A DNA stretch of 64,000 nt from the NCBI GenBank assembly GCA_041879425.1, contig CP090855.1, positions 1,612,001 through 1,676,000 of the forward strand. Direction: 5' to 3'. The notes under the pieces are model-generated. The model had not been told where the DNA came from and ran no database searches. It was given only the letters and a program-made list of their open reading frames with translations. Below, piece after piece: positions 1-8,391 of the stretch. The position numbers and the translations under genes were made by a program. This DNA comes from Vibrio pomeroyi. GTDB lineage: Bacteria; Pseudomonadota; Gammaproteobacteria; Enterobacterales; Vibrionaceae. Every line of letters starts with the position of its first letter. Within the stretch, counting starts at the first letter, position 1.

Positions 1-1
1 A

Positions 2-838
2 CTTCTGAATGACTTAGGTAAAGCGTTAGGTATGCCAGTGAACGCCTATTTCGCCCCCGATTACGCGGGCATCATTCAAGCGCAGCGTTTTGGCAAGGTT
101 GATTTTGCTTACTATGGAAATAAGGCGGCGATGGAAGCGGTTGACCGTGCAAACGCTGAAGCCTTTGTTCGTTACATCGATGAGGATGGTTTACAGGGTT
201 ATTACAGCTTACTGATTGTTAATGCTGAAAACGACAATATCAACACACTTGAAGATGTTTTAGAACAGCACAAAACACTCAAGCTTGGTAATGGCGATCC
301 TAACTCTACTTCGGGCTTTCTCGTCCCGAACTTCGAAGCATTTGCCACCAATGGTATCTCCGCGAATGACTTTCACCGCAATGTGACCGCAAGCCATGGC
401 GCTAACGTGATGGCCGTAGCGAATAACCAAGTCGATGTCGCAACTAATCACACCATGAGTCTTATTCGCATTGAAGCTCAGAATCCTGAGCTGTTTAGCA
501 AGCTGAAGGTGGTTTGGCAGTCTGAGCTTATCCCATCTGATGTAGTTACTTACCGCAAAGATTTAGACGAAGGTTTGAAACAAAAGGCGCGTGATTTCTT
601 CGTCAGTTACGGCGAACAGCCAGAGCAGCTTAAAAACCTAAATCAACTGGCTTGGTCTGGCTTTGCTGCTACCGATAACAACCAGCTGCTGCCTATTCGT
701 CAAATGGAAGCGTTCAAGAAGCTGGTTGAAGCTGAAAACAACAGCAACCTAAGCGAGAAAGTGAGAGCCGATCGTATGGCGCAATACCAAGCCGAAATCG
801 ACCAGCTGCAAACAGAAATTGATGCGCTGAAAGGTTAA
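2..838 (+). CDS. phnD: Phosphonate ABC transporter periplasmic binding protein PhnD (5' truncated)
   Basis: Periplasmic solute-binding protein that delivers phosphonates to the PhnCE importer. The open frame runs in from the left window edge (readable from base 2), so the signal peptide and N-terminus are missing and the first internal Met at base 32 is not the true start. The visible 278 or so residues resemble the C-terminal two thirds of PhnD: an FAYYGN segment near the ligand hinge, NGDPNSTSGFLVP as in PhnD ligand pockets, and an SELIPSDVV strand. The last 30 residues form a charged, probably coiled-coil tail. It is followed after 42 bases by phnE, the permease. phnC, the ATPase, is presumably upstream outside the window. 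Confidence 0.93.
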   Translation, partial: LLNDLGKALGMPVNAYFAPDYAGIIQAQRFGKVDFAYYGNKAAMEAVDRANAEAFVRYIDEDGLQGYYSLLIVNAENDNINTLEDVLEQHKTLKLGNGDPNSTSGFLVPNFEAFATNGISANDFHRNVTASHGANVMAVANNQVDVATNHTMSLIRIEAQNPELFSKLKVVWQSELIPSDVVTYRKDLDEGLKQKARDFFVSYGEQPEQLKNLNQLAWSGFAATDNNQLLPIRQMEAFKKLVEAENNSNLSEKVRADRMAQYQAEIDQLQTEIDALKG

Positions 839-880
839 TCCAATTCCCCTGCGCCGCTGTGAGCGGCGCAATAAAAGAGT

Positions 881-1678
881 ATGAGAACAATGACTGCAAT
901 GACTCAAAGTTACGAACCTTCATCGAAGCTATCGATTAAAAACGGCGTGATTGCTGTGATAGCGCTACTGGTCCTTAGCTGGGCGTGGCAAGGCGCAGAA
1001 ATGGCACCAATGATGTTTTTCGAACACCCAGAGAATATGGTTCAGCTGGGCAAAGACTTCTTCCCCGCTGATTTCAGTGAAAGCAACGTGTACCTCAGCG
1101 AAATGCTGGTGACGATTCAAGTGGGTATTTGGGGAACGGTGTTATCGATTTTGTTAGCGATTCCATTCGGTATTTTGAGTGCAGAGAACCTGATGCCGAG
1201 CTGGGTGACATTTCCAATTCGTCGCTTGATGGACTGCTTACGCGCTATCAACGAAATGGTGTTTGCGATGCTGTTTGTGGTGGTTGTCGGATTAGGGCCG
1301 TTTGCTGGTGTGATGGCGCTGTTCATTCACACGACAGGCGTACTTGCCAAGCTATTTGCAGAAGCCATCGAAGCGATTGAACCCGGCCCAATGGAAGGTG
1401 TGAAAGCGACAGGTGCAAACCCAATCGAGGTGATTCTTTACGGTGTGATTCCACAAGTGATGCCACTTTGGATTTCTTACTCACTGTATCGCTTAGAGTC
1501 AAATATTCGCTCGGCAACGGTTGTAGGCATGGTTGGCGCGGGCGGTATCGGTGTACTACTTTGGCAATCTATCTCAGGTTTCCAGTTGCAACAAACTGCC
1601 GCAATTATGGCGATTGTTATCGTGACGGTAAGCATTATCGATTTCGTTTCTCAAATCATCCGTAAGAAGTTTATCTAG
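881..1678 (+). CDS. phnE: Phosphonate ABC transporter permease PhnE
   Basis: Inner-membrane permease of the phosphonate importer, 265 aa, the usual size for PhnE. It has an N-terminal membrane segment (about residues 23-40), a periplasmic stretch, and then the binding-protein-dependent transport domain with several further membrane helices. The EAA-type loop, which contacts the ATPase, reads EGVKATGANPIEVILYG and is clear. The start is ambiguous: ATG codons at 881, 890 and 899 are in frame, and AAAGAG sits only one base before 881 but about 10 before 890. It lies between phnD and phnF, and its stop overlaps an inverted repeat upstream of phnF. Confidence 0.94.
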   Translation: MRTMTAMTQSYEPSSKLSIKNGVIAVIALLVLSWAWQGAEMAPMMFFEHPENMVQLGKDFFPADFSESNVYLSEMLVTIQVGIWGTVLSILLAIPFGILSAENLMPSWVTFPIRRLMDCLRAINEMVFAMLFVVVVGLGPFAGVMALFIHTTGVLAKLFAEAIEAIEPGPMEGVKATGANPIEVILYGVIPQVMPLWISYSLYRLESNIRSATVVGMVGAGGIGVLLWQSISGFQLQQTAAIMAIVIVTVSIIDFVSQIIRKKFI

Positions 1679-1717
1679 GCATCTTAGATGTCTATTTAAA
1701 AGAACTTGTCTAGATAA
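1671..1717. promoter_or_regulatory. Inverted repeat upstream of phnF (candidate operator)
   Basis: TTATCTAG at 1671-1678 and CTAGATAA at 1710-1717 are perfect 8-bp inverted arms separated by 31 bases. Between them lie a small palindrome CATCT-t-AGATG (1680-1690) and two TGTCTA direct repeats (1689, 1707). The block sits just before phnF, whose product is a GntR/UTRA repressor, so an autoregulatory operator is plausible. This is inferred from sequence symmetry only. Confidence 0.35.
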
Positions 1718-1746
1718 GTGATTGAATTTTAGGAAAGGAAACCCTT

Positions 1747-2442
1747 ATGCCCGTTTACTTAGATATTGCCTCAGAGCTGGAAAAGGAAGTGAAAGACCGC
1801 TTTGTACCGGGTGACTACTTACCACCTGAATCCAAATTGGCTGAGCGCTTTGCTGTGAATCGTCACACGCTTCGCCGCGCAGTCGATGAATTGGTGTCAA
1901 CGGGCTTGATTCAACGTCATCAAGGCAAAGGCAACATGGTGATTCGTCAGCCAAGTGAGTATCGACTTCACTCGGGAGCACATTTCACCAAGAACCTGAT
2001 TGAGCAAGGAGTGATGCCACGATGTGAGGTGCTTCAGTCTCGCCTTATCAATGTATCGCCCAAGATTGGGGGCTACTTGAAGGTGGAGGAAGGGAGCAAG
2101 GTTATTCATATCCGTACCCTGCGAAAAACCGGAGATACGCCGAGAACCATTATTGACCATTACCTACCGAATCTGGAGTGGTGGCCGATTCTCAAAAACT
2201 TCACCAACGGTTCTTTGCACCAATTTATTCAGCGTGGTTTGGAGACTGATTTAGAGCGAAAAGAGACTCGAGTGGGCGCGAAAATCCCAACCAATGAAGA
2301 GTGTCGTTTATTGCAAATCAGCACCAGTACACCGCTACTCAAAATTAAAACCACCAACGTAATTAAAGGCACTCAAGTAATAGCGGAATTCTCAAGTTCC
2401 AATACTCGTGCCGACGCAACCGAAATAGTAATGGAGCACTAA
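1747..2442 (+). CDS. phnF: GntR/UTRA-family phosphonate regulator PhnF
   Basis: Transcriptional regulator of phosphonate genes, 231 aa. The N-terminal winged helix (about residues 1-75) has the GntR pattern LPPESKLAERFAVNRHTLRRAV. The C-terminal UTRA effector domain (about 90-228) shows the expected alternating strands, including VIHIRTLRKTGDTPRTIIDHYL. The start has a strong Shine-Dalgarno sequence, AGGAAAGGA. It is embedded in the operon between phnE and phnG and its stop abuts the phnG ATG. Other PhnF proteins act as repressors; the effector here cannot be read from sequence. Confidence 0.93.
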   Translation: MPVYLDIASELEKEVKDRFVPGDYLPPESKLAERFAVNRHTLRRAVDELVSTGLIQRHQGKGNMVIRQPSEYRLHSGAHFTKNLIEQGVMPRCEVLQSRLINVSPKIGGYLKVEEGSKVIHIRTLRKTGDTPRTIIDHYLPNLEWWPILKNFTNGSLHQFIQRGLETDLERKETRVGAKIPTNEECRLLQISTSTPLLKIKTTNVIKGTQVIAEFSSSNTRADATEIVMEH

Positions 2443-2889
2443 ATGACAGCTTTGAAAGAGCGACAAAAGTGGATGTCAGTACTTGCGCAGAGCCAGTTCT
2501 CAGAATTGAAAACGCGCTGGGAAGCATTAGGGCTAGACGCAGAATACGCCATGGTTCGCCAACCAGAGATTGGTTTAGCACAAGTGCGTGCACGTATGGG
2601 CTCAACAGGCCGCCAGTTCAATATGGGTGATGTCACCATAACTCGCGCAGTAATCAAGCTAACAAGTGGAGAGCTTGGTTACAGCTACTTACAGGGACGA
2701 AGCAAGCCTCATGCAGAGCTGGCCGCTGTTGTTGATGCCTTGATGCAAAACGGACAACAAGCCGAGGTGATTAACGCGCAAGTTATTGAGCCGTTGGCTG
2801 CTATGAAGCACGAACGAGACAGTCAACGCCGCCAAGAAGTGGCTTCAAGCAAAGTGGACTTTTTTACCATGGTCCGTGGTGAAGATTAG
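2443..2889 (+). CDS. phnG: C-P lyase core complex subunit PhnG
   Basis: Small subunit of the PhnGHIJ C-P lyase core complex, which with PhnM makes ribose-1-phosphonate triphosphate from ATP and an alkylphosphonate. It is 148 aa, the family's normal length. Family segments are present: RQPEIGLAQVRARMGSTGRQFNMG, given here only as family-typical positions around residues 37-60, and a GYSYLQGRSKPHAELAAVVDA stretch. Its ATG directly follows the phnF stop, implying translational coupling. The last codons before the stop begin a short degenerate tandem repeat running into the 128-base gap before phnH. Confidence 0.94.
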   Translation: MTALKERQKWMSVLAQSQFSELKTRWEALGLDAEYAMVRQPEIGLAQVRARMGSTGRQFNMGDVTITRAVIKLTSGELGYSYLQGRSKPHAELAAVVDALMQNGQQAEVINAQVIEPLAAMKHERDSQRRQEVASSKVDFFTMVRGED

Positions 2890-2934
2890 ATTCGCGTAGA
2901 AGACTAGGTTCGTGGTGAAGCTTGCTTTATAGAG
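2881..2934 (+). repeat. Degenerate 18-bp tandem repeat after phnG
   Basis: Three imperfect 18-base units begin at 2881, 2899 and 2917, each opening with GAAG; the first two continue as GAAGAYTAGRTTCG. The first unit contains the final codons and stop of phnG, so the gene end seems to have been duplicated into the spacer. Similar repeats follow several other genes in this window. Confidence 0.55.
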
Positions 2935-3017
2935 AAGAACAGCTTCGCAGGTAAGTAAAAAACACACATGTCATTCAAGAATAAGATTAACGAATTAAAC
3001 AGGTTAGAACGAATTCA

Positions 3018-3638
3018 ATGAGTATGATTTCTCCTGCATTTCAAGATGCAGTTCATGACAGCCAGCAGTGCTTTCGATTACTGCTGAAGGCAATGTCTGA
3101 ACCCGGCACCGTAGTAACGCTGAACCGTTGCGAAGGCTTTGGTTCGATGATGAGTGCAACTGCTCAAACACTGCTTTCAATGGCGGACAACGCGACACCA
3201 ATTTGGCTATCTGAGACATTAAAAGCCGATCACGCAGTAACTGAAAACATCAAGTTTCATGTTGGCGCACCGATTGTAGAGCAGCCTCAACAAGCCGGTT
3301 TTGCGGTGATATCAGCACAAGATTTACTGGCTATTGATTGGTCTGAACTGACATTCAATCTTGGCAACGAAGAGTATCCAGACACCTCAACAACGGTTGT
3401 GATTGAAGTGGATAACTTTACCTCGGGTACTGAGCTGTCACTAAGTGGTCCTGGAATCCAAAGTGAACAAGTCGTTTCATTCAACGGATTACCAGAGGGC
3501 TTTGTTTCTTACCTTCAAGAGCGTCAATCACTGGTGAAGTTTCCATTAGGTGTCGACTTTATCTTTGTAGCGGACCAGCAAGTGTTGTGTCTGCCTCGTA
3601 CAACTAAAGTGGAGGCGACATCATGTACGTTGCTGTAA
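3018..3638 (+). CDS. phnH: C-P lyase core complex subunit PhnH
   Basis: Subunit of the PhnGHIJ core complex, 206 aa, normal for PhnH. The N-terminus (AFQDAVHDSQQCFRLLLKAM followed by SEPGTV) and the later ELSLSGPGIQ and LPRTTKVE segments are typical of the family. The fold is related to PLP-dependent transferases but lacks the cofactor. The start at 3018 is followed by a second in-frame ATG at 3024, so the exact start is uncertain by two codons. It overlaps phnI by 16 bases. There is a 128-base spacer upstream after phnG. Confidence 0.94.
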   Translation: MSMISPAFQDAVHDSQQCFRLLLKAMSEPGTVVTLNRCEGFGSMMSATAQTLLSMADNATPIWLSETLKADHAVTENIKFHVGAPIVEQPQQAGFAVISAQDLLAIDWSELTFNLGNEEYPDTSTTVVIEVDNFTSGTELSLSGPGIQSEQVVSFNGLPEGFVSYLQERQSLVKFPLGVDFIFVADQQVLCLPRTTKVEATSCTLL

Positions 3639-4744
3639 AGGGTGGAGAAAAGGCCATTAGTCTGGCGCACCAACTGCAAGCGAAGAAGCGTCGCGGTAAT
3701 CCTGAGTTACCAGAATTAAGCGTTGAGCAGATTCAAGAGCAGCTGTCGGGTTCGGTCGACCGAGTTATGACCGAAGGTGGAATTTACGACAAACAACTTG
3801 CGGCATTGGCAATCAAACAAGCGGCGGGTGATTTAGTCGAAGCGATTTTCTTGTTACGCGCTTATCGCACTACGTTACCTCGCTTGATCACGGCGCAACC
3901 TGTCGACACCAGTGCAATGCGAATCGAGCGTCGTATTTCGGCAACTTACAAAGATTTACCAGGCGGTCAGATCTTAGGTCCAACTTACGATTACACGCAT
4001 CGCTTGTTGGATTTCAGCTTGCTTGCTGAAGGTGAAATTCCGCAGATCTCTACTCAAGATGTGACTGACTCTGAACCTTGCCCACAGGTATTAGGTATTC
4101 TTGAAAACCTCGACATGATGTTGACGGAGGAAGATGATCAGCAGGCTCCTGAAGACATCACTATGAATCCAGTGAACTACCCATGCGACCGCAGTGCACG
4201 CCTACAAAACTTGGTGCGTGGCGATGAAGGTTTCTTACTGGCACTGAGTTACTCGACCCAGCGTGGTTATGGTCGTAATCATCCATTCGCGGGCGAGATT
4301 CGTACCGGTTTCTCAACGTTATCGATTGAACCGGAAGAGCTAGGTTTTAGCATCGACATTGGTGAAATTGAGCTGACCGAGTGTCAGATGGTCAACGGCT
4401 TTGTTGGTAACAAACAACAAAAAGCCAAGCTGACTCGCGGCTACGGCTTAACGTTTGGTGCAACTGAACGTAAAGCAATGTCGATGGCGTTGGTCGATCG
4501 TTCTTTGCAAGCCGTAGAATACGATGAACCTGTCGATGGTCCAGCTCAAGATGAAGAGTTTGTGCTTTCTCACTCTGACAATGTTGAAGCTGCGGGTTTT
4601 GTATCTCACCTAAAACTTCCTCACTACGTCGATTTCCAAGCGGAACTGGAACTGCTTAGAAAAATGCATAAAGAGCACGATGAATTGATGGCCCAACAAG
4701 GTGATGACAAACAAGGTAATGAAGTACAAGGAGGTCAGTCATGA
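3623..4744 (+). CDS. phnI: C-P lyase core complex subunit PhnI
   Basis: Central subunit of the C-P lyase complex, 373 aa. In the known pathway PhnI with G, H and L displaces adenine from ATP and installs the phosphonate at ribose C1; alone it is a purine nucleosidase. The start MYVAVKGGEKAI is the characteristic PhnI N-terminus, preceded by a GGAGGCGA ribosome binding site inside phnH. Typical later segments are RRISATYKDLPGGQILGPTYDY and the GYGRNHPF motif. The C-terminal 20 residues are hydrophilic and lysine/glutamine-rich. It overlaps phnJ by ATGA. Confidence 0.95.
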   Translation: MYVAVKGGEKAISLAHQLQAKKRRGNPELPELSVEQIQEQLSGSVDRVMTEGGIYDKQLAALAIKQAAGDLVEAIFLLRAYRTTLPRLITAQPVDTSAMRIERRISATYKDLPGGQILGPTYDYTHRLLDFSLLAEGEIPQISTQDVTDSEPCPQVLGILENLDMMLTEEDDQQAPEDITMNPVNYPCDRSARLQNLVRGDEGFLLALSYSTQRGYGRNHPFAGEIRTGFSTLSIEPEELGFSIDIGEIELTECQMVNGFVGNKQQKAKLTRGYGLTFGATERKAMSMALVDRSLQAVEYDEPVDGPAQDEEFVLSHSDNVEAAGFVSHLKLPHYVDFQAELELLRKMHKEHDELMAQQGDDKQGNEVQGGQS

Positions 4745-5679
4745 ACACAGCAACACTTAATGCACCTATAGGTAACGCTTCAACGGTATTTAATTCTGAG
4801 GAGGACGCATCTCACTGCTCAGTAGGTGCAACGGGTTATAACTATGGCTACCTTGACGAGCAAACCAAACGAATGATTCGCCGTGCCTTGCTTAAAGCGG
4901 TGTCTATTCCGGGTTACCAAGTACCGTTTGGTGGTCGTGAAATGCCAATGCCTTACGGATGGGGGACCGGTGGTGTCCAGATCACCGCTGCAATTATCGG
5001 CCAGCCAGACACGCTAAAAGTGATCGACCAAGGTGCCGACGACACTACTAATGCTGTATCGATTCGAGAGTTCTTCAAATCCATCGCCAGTGCAAATACG
5101 ACTGAGAAAACCACGGAAGCGAGCATCATCCAGACTCGACACCGTATCCCAGAAGTCGATCTTCAAGAAGATCAAATCTTAGTGTATCAAGTACCAATCC
5201 CAGAGCCACTTCGCTTTATTGAGCCACGTGAAACTGAAACTCGCAAAATGCATGCGCTGCAAGAGTACGGAATCATGCACGTCAAATTGTATGAAGACAT
5301 TGCTCGTTTTGGTCATATCTCAACGGCTTATGCTTACCCAGTGCGAGTCAATGATCGTTACATCATGGATCCATCACCAATCCCTAAGTTCGATAACCCG
5401 AAAATGGACAACATGTCCGCACTGCAACTGTTTGGCGCGGGTCGTGAAAAGCGCATCTACGCTGTTCCTCCTTACACCAAGGTTCAGAGTTTAGATTTTG
5501 AAGACCACCCATTTGAGATTCAGAAATGGGACGAGCCGTGTGCGATTTGTGGCTCAACGGATACCTTCCTTGATGAGGTTGTTATGGATGACCAAGGCTC
5601 ACATATGTTTGTTTGCTCTGATACGGATTACTGCCGTGAGCAACAAGGGTCTAGTCATAAACAGGAGAACAACGCATGA
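4741..5679 (+). CDS. phnJ: Alpha-D-ribose 1-methylphosphonate 5-phosphate C-P lyase PhnJ
   Basis: Radical-SAM enzyme that breaks the carbon-phosphorus bond, giving the alkane and ribose 1,2-cyclic phosphate 5-phosphate. It is 312 aa, about 30 longer than the E. coli enzyme at the N-terminus. The iron-sulfur ligands follow the PhnJ-specific spacing C-X2-C-X21-C-X5-C: Cys267, Cys270, Cys292 and Cys298, matching the known set in E. coli. The YNYGYLDEQTKRMIRRALLKA N-terminal segment is also typical. It is preceded by AAGGAGGT at 4728-4735, overlaps phnI by ATGA and overlaps phnK by ATGA, so the core genes are translationally coupled. Confidence 0.97.
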   Translation: MNTATLNAPIGNASTVFNSEEDASHCSVGATGYNYGYLDEQTKRMIRRALLKAVSIPGYQVPFGGREMPMPYGWGTGGVQITAAIIGQPDTLKVIDQGADDTTNAVSIREFFKSIASANTTEKTTEASIIQTRHRIPEVDLQEDQILVYQVPIPEPLRFIEPRETETRKMHALQEYGIMHVKLYEDIARFGHISTAYAYPVRVNDRYIMDPSPIPKFDNPKMDNMSALQLFGAGREKRIYAVPPYTKVQSLDFEDHPFEIQKWDEPCAICGSTDTFLDEVVMDDQGSHMFVCSDTDYCREQQGSSHKQENNA

Positions 5680-6503
5680 ATGCGGTAACGAACATGAAAC
5701 ATGAATGGAATCAGTCAGATCAACCTCTGTTATCTGTCTCTAACCTCACGAAGTTGTATGCGCCAGGTAAAGGCTTTCAGAATGTGTCGTTCGACCTCTA
5801 CCCGGGTGAAGTGTTGGGTATTGTCGGTGAGTCCGGCTCTGGCAAAAGCACTTTATTGAAGTCGCTTTCTGGTCGTCAAACACCGGACAGCGGTGAAGTG
5901 ATTTACTTGCGTGGTGGCGCAGATAAGCAAATCTCACAATTGGAAGACTTGTACCAAATGGCGGAAAGCCAGCGCCGTCACTTGCTTCGTACCGAGTGGG
6001 GCGTGGTGCATCAACATCCAATGGATGGCTTGCGTGGCCGAGTATCGGCGGGCGGCAATATTGGTGAGCGCCTGATGGCAGTGGGTGAACGTAACTATGG
6101 CGAAATTCGTGAGAAATCAGCGAAATGGCTCGGTGATGTCGAGATCCCAACGGATCGAATGGACGACATGCCGACGACTTTCTCTGGTGGCATGCAACAA
6201 AGGTTACAGATCGCACGCAATTTGGTGACTCACCCGAAGTTGATCTTCATGGATGAGCCAACAGGCGGTTTGGATGTGTCAGTGCAAGCTAAGTTACTCG
6301 ATCTTCTTCGTCGCTTAGTTACGGAGCTTGAGTTAGCTGTGGTGATCGTAACCCACGATCTGGCAGTGGCTCGCTTGCTTGCACATCGACTCATGGTGAT
6401 GCGCCGCAGTGAAGTGGTAGAAAGCGGACTTACCGATCAAGTGCTTGATGATCCTCAACACCCATACACACAACTGCTTGTTTCTTCTGTATTGCAGAAT
6501 TAA
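5676..6503 (+). CDS. phnK: C-P lyase ABC-type ATPase PhnK
   Basis: ABC-class ATPase that binds the C-P lyase core complex; it is not a transporter subunit. It is 275 aa with Walker A GESGSGKST at residues 51-59, signature FSGGMQQR beginning at residue 169, and Walker B LIFMDEPTGGLD. The insert between Walker A and the signature (LRTEWGVVHQHPMDGLR) is PhnK-like. The N-terminus has about 15 extra residues before the first strand; a later Met at residue 7 is an alternative start. It overlaps phnJ by ATGA. phnL begins 10 bases after its stop. Confidence 0.95.
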   Translation: MNAVTNMKHEWNQSDQPLLSVSNLTKLYAPGKGFQNVSFDLYPGEVLGIVGESGSGKSTLLKSLSGRQTPDSGEVIYLRGGADKQISQLEDLYQMAESQRRHLLRTEWGVVHQHPMDGLRGRVSAGGNIGERLMAVGERNYGEIREKSAKWLGDVEIPTDRMDDMPTTFSGGMQQRLQIARNLVTHPKLIFMDEPTGGLDVSVQAKLLDLLRRLVTELELAVVIVTHDLAVARLLAHRLMVMRRSEVVESGLTDQVLDDPQHPYTQLLVSSVLQN

Positions 6504-6513
6504 GGACGATGAC

Positions 6514-7239
6514 ATGAATACCAAACTAACTGTAAACAACGTCAGCAAAACCTTTGTGCTGCACAACCAAAATGGCGTTGAATTGCCTGTACTCACTGGT
6601 GCGAACTTTTCTGTAAATAGCGGTGAGTGTGTGGTTCTGCATGGTCACTCTGGTTCAGGTAAATCAACGCTGTTGCGTGCGCTTTATGCCAACTACCTGG
6701 TGGACTCAGGATCGATCAATGTTGTGCACCAAGGCAACACGCTAGACCTTGCCAAAGCAACACCAAGAGAAATCATCAACGTACGTAAACACACTATAGG
6801 TTGGGTCAGCCAGTTCCTGCGTGTGATCCCACGTATCAGTGCGTTGGAAGTGGTGATGCAACCTATGTTGGAAATGGGAGGTTGCGCGCAAGAAGCAGAA
6901 CAGAGAGCTAAGTTACTGCTGACTCGCTTAAACGTGCCAGAGCATTTATGGCACTTAGCACCTGCAACTTTTTCTGGTGGAGAACAGCAACGTGTGAACA
7001 TCGCGCGCGGCTTTATTGTTGATTACCCAATCCTACTGCTTGATGAACCAACAGCTTCGCTCGATGCGACCAACAGTGCGGTAGTCGTGAGTTTGATTGA
7101 AGAAGCCAAAGCGGGCGGCGCTGCAATCATCGGTATCTTCCATGATGAAGCGACACGAGACTTGGTCGCTGATCGTCTATACGACGTGAAGCTACAACAA
7201 GACATTTCACCAAAACAACTCACTACAGCGTGTGCGTAA
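6514..7239 (+). CDS. phnL: C-P lyase ABC-type ATPase PhnL
   Basis: Second ABC-class ATPase of the C-P lyase machinery, 241 aa from this start. Walker A GHSGSGKST lies at residues 44-52, the signature is FSGGEQQRVNIARG, and Walker B is ILLLDEPTASLDA. The open frame extends 23 codons upstream into phnK, but the ATG at 6514 follows AAGGACGATGAC and gives the expected PhnL N-terminus, so it was chosen. PhnL is required with PhnG, H and I for the first nucleosidase-like step. phnM follows after 15 bases. Confidence 0.95.
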   Translation: MNTKLTVNNVSKTFVLHNQNGVELPVLTGANFSVNSGECVVLHGHSGSGKSTLLRALYANYLVDSGSINVVHQGNTLDLAKATPREIINVRKHTIGWVSQFLRVIPRISALEVVMQPMLEMGGCAQEAEQRAKLLLTRLNVPEHLWHLAPATFSGGEQQRVNIARGFIVDYPILLLDEPTASLDATNSAVVVSLIEEAKAGGAAIIGIFHDEATRDLVADRLYDVKLQQDISPKQLTTACA

Positions 7240-7254
7240 AGGGAGCTGACGCAA

Positions 7255-8388
7255 ATGATTATTACCAACGTAAATCTGGTGCTTGAAAATGAAGTGGTAC
7301 GTGGCTCGGTTGAATTGCGAGACGGCGTGATTGCCAATATGTCTGACTCTACTAGCCAACTGCCAGGTGCCTTTGATGGTGAGAATGGGTTTCTGATGCC
7401 GGGCTTGATTGAGCTGCATACCGATAACCTAGAGAAGTACTTCACGCCAAGACCAAAGGTGAACTGGCCACCGCTTTCTGCAATGAGCGCGCATGATACG
7501 CAACTGATTGGTTCAGGCATCACTACCGTGCTTGATGCGGTTGCTTTAGGAGATTACCGAGATGGTAATCGCCAAGAAAACCTCGACCAGTTTATTAATA
7601 CCGTGGCTGAGAGCCAGAAGCGTGGCTTAACCCGAGCTGAGCACCGTATTCACTTGCGTTGCGAAGTACCGCACTCAACCACGGTAGGCTTGTTCGAGCG
7701 TTACGTGAATATGCCAGAAGTGCAGTTGGTGTCTTTGATGGATCATGCTCCAGGTCAGCGTCAATTTGTAAACCTAGATAAGTACCGCACTTACTATCAA
7801 GGCAAGTACAACATGACGGATGCTGAAATGGCGGAGTACGAAAAAGATCAAGTGGCTCAGTCTGAACGTTGGTCGAAACAGAACCGTGTTGAGATCACTC
7901 GTCAGTGCCGTGATTTGAATATCCCAACCGCAAGTCATGATGATGCGACGAGCGCACATGTCACCGAATCTAAAGAGTTGGGTATGGTCATCGCAGAGTT
8001 TCCAACCACAGTTGAAGCGGCGAAACGTTCTCACGAATTAGGCTTGAAGGTAATGATGGGGGCGCCGAACGTGATTCGTGGTGGTTCACACTCAGGCAAT
8101 GTCGCGGCGCATGAATTGGCATCTTTGGGCGTATTGGATATCTTGTCTTCGGATTATTACCCTGTGAGCTTGCTCGATGCGGTGTTTACGCTGGTTAACG
8201 ATGAACGTAACAACCTCGATGTGGCGCAAGCGGTGCAACTGGCGACGTTGAATCCAGCACAAGCACTTGGTTTACACGACCGTGGTGTGATTGCAGAAGG
8301 CAAACGTGCTGACTTAGTGCTCGCGCATCGTGTTGATGACCATCAGCTGGTGTCTCGTGTGTGGCGCGAAGGCAAGAAGGTATTCTAA
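7255..8388 (+). CDS. phnM: Alpha-D-ribose 1-methylphosphonate 5-triphosphate diphosphatase PhnM
   Basis: Amidohydrolase-superfamily enzyme that removes pyrophosphate from the ribose-phosphonate triphosphate to give the PhnJ substrate. It is 377 aa, as usual. Metal-binding signatures are visible: the HTDN motif (His55, Asp57), SLMDHAPGQRQF, and ASHDDATSAHV, which carries His and Asp ligands. The C-terminal LNPAQALGLHDRGVIAEGKRADLV is a classic amidohydrolase end. A GGGAGCTGACGCAA leader provides the ribosome binding site. phnN follows 3 bases after the stop. Confidence 0.96.
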   Translation: MIITNVNLVLENEVVRGSVELRDGVIANMSDSTSQLPGAFDGENGFLMPGLIELHTDNLEKYFTPRPKVNWPPLSAMSAHDTQLIGSGITTVLDAVALGDYRDGNRQENLDQFINTVAESQKRGLTRAEHRIHLRCEVPHSTTVGLFERYVNMPEVQLVSLMDHAPGQRQFVNLDKYRTYYQGKYNMTDAEMAEYEKDQVAQSERWSKQNRVEITRQCRDLNIPTASHDDATSAHVTESKELGMVIAEFPTTVEAAKRSHELGLKVMMGAPNVIRGGSHSGNVAAHELASLGVLDILSSDYYPVSLLDAVFTLVNDERNNLDVAQAVQLATLNPAQALGLHDRGVIAEGKRADLVLAHRVDDHQLVSRVWREGKKVF

Positions 8389-8391
8389 TCC

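Noticed and set aside
5746..6216. 156-codon open frame on the - strand inside phnK
   Set aside because: It is antisense to a gene with intact Walker and signature motifs, lacks a ribosome binding site and resembles no family.
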